The notes beneath the pieces were generated by a model. The model did no database searches. It was not told the origin of the DNA and saw nothing but the letters and a program-made list of their open reading frames with translations. Both the position numbers and the translations under genes were made by a program. Positions 1-5,830 of a DNA stretch of 7,759 nucleotides are shown one piece after another (the first letter of the stretch is position 1; each line of letters opens with the position of its first letter). Origin of the DNA: JAWLCG01 sp041687295 (GTDB lineage: Bacteria > Planctomycetota > Phycisphaerae > SM23-33 > FEN-1343). The stretch lies in the NCBI GenBank assembly GCA_041687295.1, contig JAWLCG010000246.1:1-7759 (forward strand), in the 5' to 3' direction.

Positions 1-24
1 GGTCGACGTGGACGCTCGGCCCAA

Positions 25-48
25 GCCCACGGAATGCCTTCCGTGGGC
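25..48. repeat. Perfect 10-bp hairpin, REP-like
   Basis: GCCCACGGAA (25-34), loop TGCC, TTCCGTGGGC (39-48). The stem is perfect, with a 4-nt loop and no T-run on either side, so it is not a standard intrinsic terminator. The form (short GC-rich palindrome in an intergenic gap) fits REP-type dispersed repeats. Only one copy lies in this window, so repetition is inferred. Confidence 0.6.
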
Positions 49-140
49 ATCGGGGCGGGCCGTCCCCGGCGTGGCCCAGTGCACCCGCACGTCCGACGGT
101 CAAAGGGTCTGGAAGATGCGCCGTGACTTTGTCAGATCCT

Positions 141-158
141 CCATTCGTGCCATTCGTG
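141..158. repeat. Tandem 9-mer, two units
   Basis: CCATTCGTG occurs twice head to tail (141-149 and 150-158). It is followed closely by a 7-bp hairpin, CGGCCCT (172-178), loop GGT, AGGGCCG (182-188). The function is unknown. Confidence 0.5.
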
Positions 159-226
159 TCGATCGCCCTTTCGGCCCTGGTAGGGCCGCTCTGTGTGTCC
201 CTGCACGACAGGCGGACCGCCCTTTT

Positions 227-304
227 GGAGTGCGGCGGCAACGACGCCGCTTTGGCTGGCTTGGTCGTAGGCGATCCAAAGCGGCGTCAAGGCCGCCGCA
301 CTCC
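227..304. repeat. Long hairpin, 29-nt arms, 20-nt loop
   Basis: The left arm 227-255 and right arm 276-304 are inverted copies. A 13-bp block (GGAGTGCGGCGGC / GCCGCCGCACTCC) and a second 13-bp block (GACGCCGCTTTGG / CCAAAGCGGCGTC) are both perfect. They are separated by a 3x3 internal loop (AAC at 240-242 against AAG at 289-291). The loop is 256-275. Twenty-six of 29 positions pair. It has no T-tract and no ORF. It most resembles a non-autonomous dispersed palindrome or REP doublet. No target-site duplication is obvious at its edges. Confidence 0.75.
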
Positions 305-362
305 ATACGGCGCTCGCGCCCTGGGCCTCCATTGGTTGGTGCGACTGACGAGCCGGCGCCGG

Positions 363-396
363 AAGACGTGGCTACGAACGCCGTAGCCACGGCACC
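363..396. repeat. AAGACGTGGCT repeat, copy 1
   Basis: A 34-nt unit with a 10-bp stem CGTGGCTACG (367-376) / CGTAGCCACG (382-391), followed by GCACC. A second copy in the same orientation lies at 3461-3494, with 29 of 34 bases identical. One stem pair differs in both partners (A374-T384 here, G3472-C3482 there), so the hairpin is preserved. Confidence 0.75.
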
Positions 397-495
397 CGGA
401 CGGTCCTTGGACTTGTGTAGATATGACAGGACTGCCATCCGTAGGCATCTCGGCCGGGCGTTCCATTGTGCGGCACAACGCACTGGAAGAACCGC

Positions 496-1641
496 CTACG
501 GCTCGGGCCGATCGGCGGCGGGGGGTTGGCCGGCGGCGCGGGTGATCTGCCAGGTGAGGGCGTAGGTCTTGAGGGCGTCGGCGTAGCGCGAGCGGATGGG
601 CCGGGCTGAGCCCTCGCGGATGGCGTCGATGAAGGCCTGGTCCTCGCTCTGGTAGGGGTCGTCGTCACCGCAGTCGAGCCACTCGACGGCCTCCTGGCCG
701 GGTCGGCGGACGCCCAGGCGGCACTGGCCGTAGGGGTCGCTCAGGATGGCCCGCAGGCCGTCGCCCCAGACCTCCAGCTCGGCCGCGTAGCTCCGCCCGT
801 GCAGCAGTGTGCCGTGCGAGAGCGACCCCAGGGCCCCGCTGGCGAAGCGCCAGTGCGCCAGCGTCGCGCGGGGGTGGCGGTTCTCGGGCGGCACGTCGGC
901 GTCGATGGTCCGCCCGTCGCCCAGCAGCGGCGTGTCCCGCAGCAGCCCGGCCGGGTCGGCCGCGGCGATGGCGACGGCCTGCACCGTCTCCAGGTTGGCC
1001 TCGCCGCAGAGGTAGCGGGCCAGGTCCACGAAGTGCGTCGCCTGCTCGACGATGGGCCCGCCGCTCTGCTGGACGTCCCACCAGGCGCGCTTGGCGATCT
1101 CGCTGTAGGCGCAGTCGTAGCGGGCCAGGAACACGCGGGGACCGCCGGGGGTCTCGTCGAGCAGATCCCGCAATTGCTGCACAGCCCGCGAGTAACGGAA
1201 CATATACCCCACGCTCACCAGCACGCCGGCCTCGTCGAGCTCGCCGGCGAGGTGCTCCAGCTCGGCCGGTGCCGCCACGCCCAGGGGCTTCTCGACGAGC
1301 ATGTGCACGCCCAGGCCCGCCAGGGTCAGCTCGATGTCCAGCGGCGGCACCAGCCCGCCGTGGGCGTTGGGCGGCAGGCCGACGATGGCTGCGTCAGGCC
1401 GTTGGGCCCGGACCATCTCCCGCCAGTCGGCGTAGGCCCGCCTGTCGCGCCACGCGGAGGCATGTCGGCCCGCCTGCCGGGCCTCCAGGGCTGCGCGGGC
1501 CCGGCCCAGATCGGGGTCGGCCACGCCCACACACTGCACGCCCGCGATCCGCTCGAATCGGCTGGCGTGGTCCCAGGGCCCCTCGCCCCCGCCGAAATTC
1601 ACATTGCCCGCCCCAATGAAGACCACCCGAACCTCATTCAT
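496..1641 (-). CDS. Gfo/Idh/MocA family oxidoreductase
   Basis: Predicted NAD(P)-dependent cytosolic dehydrogenase or related redox enzyme acting on a sugar or sugar-like substrate, 381 aa, the usual family length. The N-terminal Rossmann fold (about 1-120) opens with VVFIGAGN (residues 6-13). Its loop is extended, with the segment NFGGGEGPWDHASR at 15-28. The first acidic residue after beta-2 is D42 in VADPD. The family EKP motif, with its catalytic-type lysine, is E117-K118-P119. The C-terminal alpha/beta domain has GYMFRYS (145-151) and GGPIVEQATHFVDLARYL (194-211), where H203 and D206 sit at the usual THxxD active-site position. The ATG at 1639-1641 is preceded by AAAGGTG at short spacing. 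An AT-rich leader lies upstream (1650-1690), with a weak promoter match at 1684-1712. The gene stands alone, 423 nt from lysR. The substrate cannot be told from sequence. Family confidence is high. Confidence 0.93.
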   Translation of the reverse strand: MNEVRVVFIGAGNVNFGGGEGPWDHASRFERIAGVQCVGVADPDLGRARAALEARQAGRHASAWRDRRAYADWREMVRAQRPDAAIVGLPPNAHGGLVPPLDIELTLAGLGVHMLVEKPLGVAAPAELEHLAGELDEAGVLVSVGYMFRYSRAVQQLRDLLDETPGGPRVFLARYDCAYSEIAKRAWWDVQQSGGPIVEQATHFVDLARYLCGEANLETVQAVAIAAADPAGLLRDTPLLGDGRTIDADVPPENRHPRATLAHWRFASGALGSLSHGTLLHGRSYAAELEVWGDGLRAILSDPYGQCRLGVRRPGQEAVEWLDCGDDDPYQSEDQAFIDAIREGSARPIRSRYADALKTYALTWQITRAAGQPPAADRPEP

Positions 1642-1683
1642 GCGACACCTTTCAGATCTTTGATTTTTGGTTTGGGATTTTTG

Positions 1684-1712
1684 ATCTTACACCCCCGGGC
1701 GCTGCCTCGCCA
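1684..1712 (-). promoter_or_regulatory. Weak sigma70-like promoter for the oxidoreductase gene
   Basis: Read on the minus strand: TGGCGA (1707-1712), 17-nt spacer, TAAGAT (1684-1689), about 43 nt before the ATG. The matches are 3/6 and 4/6 to consensus. It is listed because it is the best-placed candidate and sits at the edge of an AT-rich leader. It could be chance. Confidence 0.25.
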
Positions 1713-1794
1713 GCCCAACGCTCGCCCTGCCGGCGGGCGCTGCCCACCAATCGAAAACGGATCCAATCCCAACCAGTTGGCGGGAAGAAGCAGC

Positions 1795-2016
1795 CTGGGG
1801 CTCTGCCCCAGACCCCGGGATTTACCGCTTTCGGGCCACCAGCAGAGAACAACGGGCCCCACCTCCAGCAGAGGTCGCCCGTGTTGTACGGCCATCCGGA
1901 CGGCGTTCGAGTCGCACGGCCGCGTCGCCCGATCCTCCGCCAGGGCCGCCCAAGGAACGCCGCCTATGCTGGTGGCCCTAAAGCGGTAAATCCCGGGGGT
2001 TTGGGGGCTGGCCCCC
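1795..2016. repeat. Inverted repeat pair (foldback), about 50-nt arms
   Basis: Arm 1 (1795-1844) and arm 2 (1967-2016) are reverse complements. A core of about 33 nt containing CCCCGGGATTTACCGC and GGGCCACCAGCA differs at one base. The outer parts diverge but each keeps its own small GGGGC/GCCCC hairpin (CTGGGGC TCT GCCCCAG at 1795-1811; GGGGG CTGG CCCCC at 2003-2016). The 122-nt interior has a second imperfect hairpin at 1849-1887 (ACAAC/GTTGT, GGGC/GCCC, ACCTC/GAGGT) and a separated GGCGTTC/GAACGCC pair (1902-1908, 1955-1961). It contains no ORF of substance and no transposase. It is either a MITE-like non-autonomous element or two copies of a dispersed repeat in opposite orientation. Arm 2 lies about 50 nt past the lysR stop and could act as its transcript end. 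Confidence 0.7.
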
Positions 2017-2064
2017 ATTCTGTGTCGTCAGCTGTTTGGGAGGAGAGCCAGAAACCCAAAGTCC

Positions 2065-2955
2065 CTACGCCGTCTGCGGCGTCTGGACCATGGTGAGGAA
2101 GTTCTCCTCGGCGGAGCTGGGCGACTTGCCGCGCCGGCGGAGGATGCCCAGTGGACGGCTCCAGCGGGCCCCGCCGCGCAGGGCGGCCGACGCCAGGCCG
2201 CCTCGGCTGACCTCGTCGCGGATGCACGCCAGCGGCAGGATGCTCAGCCCCGCACCGATCTCGACGGCCCGCTTGATCGTCTCAACGTTATCGAACTCCA
2301 TGCGAATGTTGATGTTAACGTGCGCAGACCGCAGCAGCTTGTCGATCTGCCGGCGGGTGGGAATGTCCGGGGCGAAGGCGACGAAGTCCTCCCCGTCCAG
2401 CTCGGCCGGGTCCACCCGCTCGCGCCCGTCGAGGCGATGGCCACGCGGCACGGTCACCACCAGCGGGTCGGTCGCCAGCGGGATCACCTCCAGGCTCCGC
2501 TGCGGCTCGGGATAGGCCACCACGCCGAGGTCCATCTGCCCGTTGGCGACGGCCGAGTAGATCCGGTTGGCGTGCTCGAACTCCATCCGCACGTTGACCT
2601 CGGGGTGCTCGCGGAGGAATCGGCGGATGTAAGGGTCGAGCTGGTAAAGGCCTACGCTGTAGATTGTGCCGATCCGCAGCACGCCCCGCACGGCATCGGC
2701 GGCGGTGCGGACCTGGCCCTGCAGCGACTCCCAGCGGCGGAGGATGTCCTTGGAGCCCTCGTACAGGGCCCGCCCGGCCTCGGTGGGCCCGGCCAGGCCG
2801 CCGCCGCGATGGATCAGCTGGACCTGCATGTCCCGCTCGAGCTTGGCCAGCTGCTGCGAGACGGCCGACTGGCTGATGTAGTTGATCTGGGCGGCCTTGG
2901 AGAAGCTGCCCGTGTCCACCAGGTCGCAGAAGGTCTTCAGCACGTCGAAATTCAT
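2065..2955 (-). CDS. LysR-family transcriptional regulator
   Basis: Predicted DNA-binding regulator, 296 aa, typical LysR length. Residues 1-60 form the winged helix-turn-helix, with the signature TGSFSKAAQINYISQSAVSQ (15-34) and LAKLERDMQVQLIHR (37-51). After a linker helix, the substrate-binding domain begins at about 92 (LRIGTIYSVGLYQLDPYI) and runs to about 290, with the family-typical stretches VANGQMDLGVVAYPEP and VEIGAGLSILPL. The co-inducer is unknown. The ATG at 2955 was chosen because GAGGA lies 6 nt upstream. A GTG at 2979 would add eight residues (MALSRGHG) that LysR proteins lack. No divergent gene exists, so the usual adjacent-target rule gives no clue, and both neighbouring large genes are co-oriented. 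An autoregulatory dyad may lie at 3037-3050. A structured transcript with a terminator ends 166 nt upstream. Confidence 0.94.
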   Translation of the reverse strand: MNFDVLKTFCDLVDTGSFSKAAQINYISQSAVSQQLAKLERDMQVQLIHRGGGLAGPTEAGRALYEGSKDILRRWESLQGQVRTAADAVRGVLRIGTIYSVGLYQLDPYIRRFLREHPEVNVRMEFEHANRIYSAVANGQMDLGVVAYPEPQRSLEVIPLATDPLVVTVPRGHRLDGRERVDPAELDGEDFVAFAPDIPTRRQIDKLLRSAHVNINIRMEFDNVETIKRAVEIGAGLSILPLACIRDEVSRGGLASAALRGGARWSRPLGILRRRGKSPSSAEENFLTMVQTPQTA

Positions 2956-3007
2956 GCCGTGTCCTCGACTTAAAGCCACCGCCGCGGCCAGTCCGGGCGC
3001 AGCAGAG

Positions 3008-3050
3008 GTTATAGCCCTGATCGTAGCTGTAAGAAATCATAATAGCATGA
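3008..3050 (-). promoter_or_regulatory. Possible lysR promoter with upstream dyad
   Basis: On the minus strand, TATAAC (3008-3013) lies 17 nt after the poor -35 TTTCTT (3031-3036). Just upstream is the dyad TCAT-N6-ATGA (3037-3050). LysR proteins often bind interrupted dyads upstream of their own promoter, so this could be an autoregulatory site. The -35 match is weak and the dyad short, so confidence is low. Confidence 0.3.
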
Positions 3051-3120
3051 GACGCCCCGGGCGCAAAGGCGCTGTCCCGGGCAAGTCGGAGAAGAGAGAC
3101 GCGGCGACGACCTTGTGCGC

Positions 3121-3161
3121 AAAAAACCTCCGGGACCCAAGGTTCGCTTGAGCCCCGGAGG
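3121..3161 (-). terminator. Intrinsic terminator of the putative sRNA
   Basis: On the minus strand CCTCCGGG and CCCGGAGG form a perfect 8-bp stem, with an inner CAAG-cgaac-CTTG stem on top. It is followed immediately by TTTTTT (plus 3121-3126). Form and orientation are textbook for factor-independent termination. Confidence 0.8.
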
Positions 3162-3225
3162 CTGCCACGGCTGGCAGACAGCCGTTATCCGGGTCGGCCC
3201 GGGCGGGCCGATGTCGTTCGGTGGC
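3121..3225 (-). ncRNA. Putative structured small RNA or lysR leader attenuator
   Basis: A minus-strand segment of about 105 nt bounded by a near-consensus promoter and an intrinsic terminator. It contains no ATG-initiated ORF. Predicted elements 5' to 3' are hairpin CGGCCC-gccc-GGGCCG, then ACGGCTG-tctgc-CAGCCGT, then the terminator hairpin. The middle region can instead fold as CTGCCA-gccg-TGGCAG, and the two folds are mutually exclusive. CCCGGA (plus positions 3188-3193) can also pair with TCCGGG in the terminator's 5' arm (plus 3154-3159), a possible antiterminator. I checked by eye for SRP RNA (no GGAA tetraloop domain) and 6S RNA (too short, no long rod), and neither fits. It may be a stand-alone sRNA or an attenuated leader of lysR, whose start is 166 nt beyond the terminator. 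Confidence 0.5.
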
Positions 3226-3230
3226 CTTGG

Positions 3231-3260
3231 AGTATATCGGCCAATTCCGGAGCCTGTCAA
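3231..3260 (-). promoter_or_regulatory. Strong sigma70-type promoter
   Basis: Read on the minus strand: TTGACA (plus 3255-3260) is a perfect -35 box, followed by an 18-nt spacer and TATACT (plus 3231-3236), five of six matches to the -10 box. The start would fall near 3225. There is no gene for about 270 nt downstream. An intrinsic terminator comes about 100 nt after the start. Confidence 0.7.
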
Positions 3261-3314
3261 CGCGACTTCCGGCCCCGCCCGGGGCCGGGCCCGGCTAAGC
3301 CCTGTCGCCACCAC

Positions 3315-3348
3315 GGGCTGCGAAGAATCGCACCAGCCTGTTTTTTTT
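3315..3348 (+). terminator. Terminator-like hairpin with T8, no cognate gene
   Basis: On the plus strand GGCTG-CGA-agaa-TCG-(CAC bulge)-CAGCC is followed by TG and eight T residues (3341-3348). It could alternatively pair as GGC plus TGCGA/TCGCA with a CCA bulge. No plus-strand gene precedes it in this window, so it points to an undescribed plus-strand transcript or is a chance structure. Confidence 0.5.
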
Positions 3349-3370
3349 GCCCTCAGTCCCGCCGGGCGCG

Positions 3371-3410
3371 TGGGACCGTAAGTTCCCATAATGTAGCGGC
3401 TTGCGCCACA
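3371..3410. repeat. Two adjacent small palindromes
   Basis: TGGGA (3371-3375) pairs with TCCCA (3384-3388). In the minus-strand RNA, UGUGGCG-caagc-CGCUACA (plus 3392-3410) forms a hairpin with one G-U pair. They are possibly part of a larger dispersed element. No second copy is in the window. Confidence 0.4.
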
Positions 3411-3460
3411 TGGTTGCGTAACTATCGGCCCCTCAGGCGGATGGGCACCCGCCAGGGCCA

Positions 3461-3494
3461 AAGACGTGGCTGCACATGCCGCAGCCACGGCACC
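3461..3494. repeat. AAGACGTGGCT repeat, copy 2
   Basis: The same 34-nt unit and orientation as 363-396. The stem is CGTGGCTGC (3465-3473) / GCAGCCACG (3481-3489) with loop ACATGCC, followed by GCACC. It differs at five positions, two of them a compensating stem pair. Confidence 0.75.
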
Positions 3495-3516
3495 GGGGCG
3501 CTGTACGGGGTTCGCC

Positions 3517-3544
3517 AAGACCCCGGGCATGCCCGGGGCTATAT
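3517..3544. repeat. AAGACCCCGGGC repeat, copy 1
   Basis: AAGACCCCGGGC-AT-GCCCGGGGCT followed by ATAT, with the palindromic core centred on 3530. Three further copies lie at 5831-5861, 5886-5916 and 7211-7240. This one begins six bases past the stop codon of the DUF4139 gene, so it may stabilise or end that mRNA, although it lacks a proper T-tract. Confidence 0.8.
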
Positions 3545-3550
3545 GAAGAG

Positions 3551-5650
3551 CTACCCGACGTTGAGGCCCTGGAGGTACTCCTCGAGGGCCTGGCGGGCCT
3601 GTTCGAGCTGCTGGCGGAGCTCGTCGATCTGCCCGCGGGTCTGCTCGTAGGTGGTCTCCTGCTCGTCGAACTTCTCGACGTAGCGGCGGTAGACGGGGCT
3701 GTTGCGGTCCAGGACGGCCATGTTCTGGCGGATCCGCTCCTGCTCGCGCTCGATCTGCTTGAGGTCCTGCTCGCGGGCCTCGACCTGGCGGGCCAGGGCG
3801 GTCTGGCGGTTTTTCAGCTCTATCGCCCGGGCGAGGGCGTCGATCGCCTCGGGGCTCAGGCGGGCGTTTCGGCTGTACCAGAGCAGCTGGTTGACGTCGG
3901 TGGGCCCGATGGCGACGGCCTCGGTGACGATGCGCTGCTGGGCGACGGTGAGCTTCTCGGTCTGCCCGGCCGGCACGGCCAGGCGGAAGCGGTAGTGGCT
4001 GGGCGTCTTGCGCCAGGCGGTGGCGGGCTCGATCAGTTCCCAGTCGGCGGCGATGGGGTGCTCGACGACGAGCTGGCGGTCCTGGCTGTCGGTGTTCTCG
4101 AAGGTGTAGGTGCGGTCCTGGACGTGCTTGACCTGCAGCTGCAGCACGCCGCGGACGATCCTGGCCGAGAGGAACTGCCGGTCGCTCTTGCCGGGGCCGG
4201 GGTCGGCCTTGATCTTGAGGTCGACGGCGTAGCTGAGCAGCCTTTCGTCGCCGGGGGGCAGGTTGTCCAGCTGGGCGTCGCCGGCGTAGGTGCCGCCCGC
4301 GTAGATCGTGACCGGCCCGGCCAGCAGGTTCAGCTCGGTGTCGTTGGTCAGGAACAGGGCGTTGAGGGGGTGGTTGGCGAGGGTGTCGCTGTTGTAGAGG
4401 CTCATCTTCTCGCCGGCGACGTCCTGGTTGAGGATCGCCAGCATGGCCGATCGCTTGCGGGGCAGGGTCACCGGCTCGTCGAGGTGGTAGGCGAACAGCT
4501 CGCCGACGACCTCGCCCTGGGCCATGGCCGCCTGCTCGGCCAGCCCATTTCGGCCCGCCAGGCCGGCGCCGAAGGCCTTGTCCGCCTCCAGGGCGTCCAT
4601 GGCCACGCCGGCCGACCGCAGGCGGCGGTTGGTGACCTCCGGGCTGGCCGCCATCGGGGCCGGGGCCCCCAGCGGGACCTTGGCCGCCCGCTCCTCGATC
4701 GCCCCGCGGTCCATCTGCGGGCGGACCCAGGCGTAGCGTTCCGGCTGCACGACGGGGCGGGGGATGTACAGCGGCTGGTAGAGGTCCTGGATGAAGCTGA
4801 TGGGTCGGCCGCTGACCAGGCTCAGCTGTACGTCCGTCCAGTCGGCGTCGGAGGTGTTCTCGACGATGGCCCAGCCCTGCAGCAGGGGCTTTTCGGCTTC
4901 TTCACCATCGGGGGCCAGGCCGTTCTCGTCGTCCAGGACCAGGCGGTAGCTGGTCTTCCAGACGGGGGCCTCTATGATGTAGCCCAGGGCGGCGTCGCGC
5001 TGGCCGGCGCCGGGGAAGCGGACCTGCACGGTCTTGCGGTTGGTGTCGCGGCTCTGGGCCAGCAGCGTCAGGGCCTTGGCCAGTTCGGCCTGCAGCTGGT
5101 CGTCGACGAGCTCCAGGCTGCCGATCGACGCCAGCGGCAGCTGGACGATCGAGCCGGCCTCGGTGAGGATGTTGAGGCTCTCGACGGTAACCACCGCCGG
5201 CGGGTCGAGCAGCTGGCGGGTCTCGCTCTGGACGCCGAGGATCCGCCCGCGGACGTTGCCGGGGCCCTGGAGGATGACCTCGGCCCCCCGCAGCTGGTTG
5301 AGCAGCCGACCCAGCGACGGGTTGGCGCTGATGTCGACGCCGAAGCTCTGCAGGGCCCGCTCGAGCGGCTCGAGGCTGGCGTAGGTGACGGTGGGGGCCT
5401 CACCCTCGCCGGCCAGCACGACCAGGCTCTTGAGGATGTCGTTGATCTGCTCGGGGCGGAACTCCAGCGTCACCGTCGCGTCGCCGCTGACTTGCCCGGC
5501 GTGCGCGTAGTAGCCCACGCCGCTGCTGAACAGCACCACCTGCGTGAGGGGCAGCTCGGCGGCGTCGGCGGGCTCGGGCGGGGCGTCCTGGGCGGCGGCG
5601 GCCCCGGCCAGCCTCAGCAGGCACAGCGACAGGGCGATCAGGCGTTGCAT
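3551..5650 (-). CDS. Exported DUF4139 domain-containing protein
   Basis: 699 aa. Residues 1-20 form a signal peptide (MQR, hydrophobic LIALSLCLLRLAG, then AAAA with likely cleavage before Q21), so the product is exported, probably to the periplasm. The N-terminal part (about 34-180) has LTQVVLFSSGVGYYAHAG and a region like that preceding DUF4139 in other members. The DUF4139 core starts near 225, with EAPVWKTSYRL (227-237), LLQGWAIVENTSDADW (256-271) and LVSGRPISFIQDLYQP (278-293). The beta-rich remainder runs to about 590. Residues about 607-695 are a strongly charged heptad-like coiled coil, broken near 648-654 by DRNSPVY. The ATG is set by AAGGAG 7 nt upstream. A GC palindrome (5689-5705) lies in the leader. 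The biochemical role of DUF4139 proteins is not established. The coiled coil suggests oligomerisation or attachment to a partner. No enzyme motif was seen. Confidence 0.9.
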   Translation of the reverse strand: MQRLIALSLCLLRLAGAAAAQDAPPEPADAAELPLTQVVLFSSGVGYYAHAGQVSGDATVTLEFRPEQINDILKSLVVLAGEGEAPTVTYASLEPLERALQSFGVDISANPSLGRLLNQLRGAEVILQGPGNVRGRILGVQSETRQLLDPPAVVTVESLNILTEAGSIVQLPLASIGSLELVDDQLQAELAKALTLLAQSRDTNRKTVQVRFPGAGQRDAALGYIIEAPVWKTSYRLVLDDENGLAPDGEEAEKPLLQGWAIVENTSDADWTDVQLSLVSGRPISFIQDLYQPLYIPRPVVQPERYAWVRPQMDRGAIEERAAKVPLGAPAPMAASPEVTNRRLRSAGVAMDALEADKAFGAGLAGRNGLAEQAAMAQGEVVGELFAYHLDEPVTLPRKRSAMLAILNQDVAGEKMSLYNSDTLANHPLNALFLTNDTELNLLAGPVTIYAGGTYAGDAQLDNLPPGDERLLSYAVDLKIKADPGPGKSDRQFLSARIVRGVLQLQVKHVQDRTYTFENTDSQDRQLVVEHPIAADWELIEPATAWRKTPSHYRFRLAVPAGQTEKLTVAQQRIVTEAVAIGPTDVNQLLWYSRNARLSPEAIDALARAIELKNRQTALARQVEAREQDLKQIEREQERIRQNMAVLDRNSPVYRRYVEKFDEQETTYEQTRGQIDELRQQLEQARQALEEYLQGLNVG

Positions 5651-5688
5651 GGCGGCTCTCCTTGCGGTTGGCGAACGGAATCGACAGC

Positions 5689-5705
5689 GGCGCCCCGGGG
5701 GCGCC
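5689..5705. repeat. GC palindrome in the DUF4139 leader
   Basis: GGCGCCCC-g-GGGGCGCC, or 7 bp with a 3-nt loop, about 39 nt before the ATG on the minus strand. Further upstream an interrupted dyad GGTACGTGG (5751-5759) / CCGCGTACC (5791-5799) could be an operator. No convincing promoter was found. Confidence 0.4.
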
Positions 5706-5830
5706 CAGCCCCTTCTGATGCGCAGAGTCCCCGCCGGTTCCCTGAAGTAGGGTACGTGGGTTCTCGTCGAAGCGCAGCGCCGGCGAGGTTCCGCGTACCG
5801 CTGAACACGTCCAACGTCTTGATCTGCTCC

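Larger units (their letters stand above)
1..495. other. Gene-free left end, repeat-rich
   Basis: No coding region can be supported here. All frames give arginine/proline/alanine-rich, low-information translations of palindromic DNA and none resembles a family I know. The first 126 bases stay open in plus frame 1 and could in principle be the tail of a gene entering from the left, but the translation is not recognisable. The stretch instead holds hairpin repeats (25-48, 172-188, 227-304, 363-396) and a tandem 9-mer (141-158), described separately. It lies downstream of the 3' end of the minus-strand oxidoreductase gene. No clear U-tract terminator for that gene was found in it. Confidence 0.6.
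1642..2064. other. Spacer between oxidoreductase and LysR genes
   Basis: A 423-nt gap with no supportable gene. The ORFs on both strands are translations of the inverted repeat, giving the same AGGPKAVNPG string from each arm. It holds an AT-rich patch (1650-1690) with the word GATTTTT repeated, a 10-bp direct repeat GGGCGCTGCC (1697-1706 and 1735-1744), and the foldback 1795-2016. Confidence 0.6.
2956..3550. other. 595-nt spacer with non-coding transcription signals
   Basis: No coding region is supported. From the lysR side it contains a weak lysR promoter and dyad (3008-3050), an intrinsic terminator and putative structured RNA (3121-3225, minus), its promoter (3231-3260), an 8-bp hairpin CCGGCCCC/GGGGCCGG (3269-3288), a plus-strand T8 terminator-like hairpin (3315-3348), paired palindromes (3371-3410), a GGCGG/CCGCC hairpin (3436-3453), and two dispersed repeats (3461-3494, 3517-3544). 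Confidence 0.7.

Noticed and set aside
25..48. A rho-independent terminator
   Set aside because: Perfect stem but no T-run on either strand.
141..158. A CRISPR or tandem-repeat array
   Set aside because: Only two adjacent 9-nt units, without spacers or further copies.
8..565. A 185-codon plus-strand frame at the left end
   Set aside because: It translates palindromic repeats and overlaps the oxidoreductase 3' end. Arg/Pro-rich low-information sequence with no family resemblance.
799..1989. A 396-codon open frame on the plus strand
   Set aside because: It is antisense to the Gfo/Idh gene and the foldback repeat. No recognisable motif.
1795..2016. An insertion sequence
   Set aside because: No transposase coding capacity and no visible target-site duplication. 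At most a non-autonomous element.
1638..2018. A 126-codon minus-strand frame between the oxidoreductase and LysR genes
   Set aside because: It reads through both arms of the foldback and the AT-rich leader. The same peptide string arises from both strands of the repeat.
3121..3225. SRP RNA or 6S RNA identity for the small RNA unit
   Set aside because: The SRP domain with its GGAA tetraloop is absent, and the unit is too short and multi-hairpin for 6S RNA. Left as unknown.
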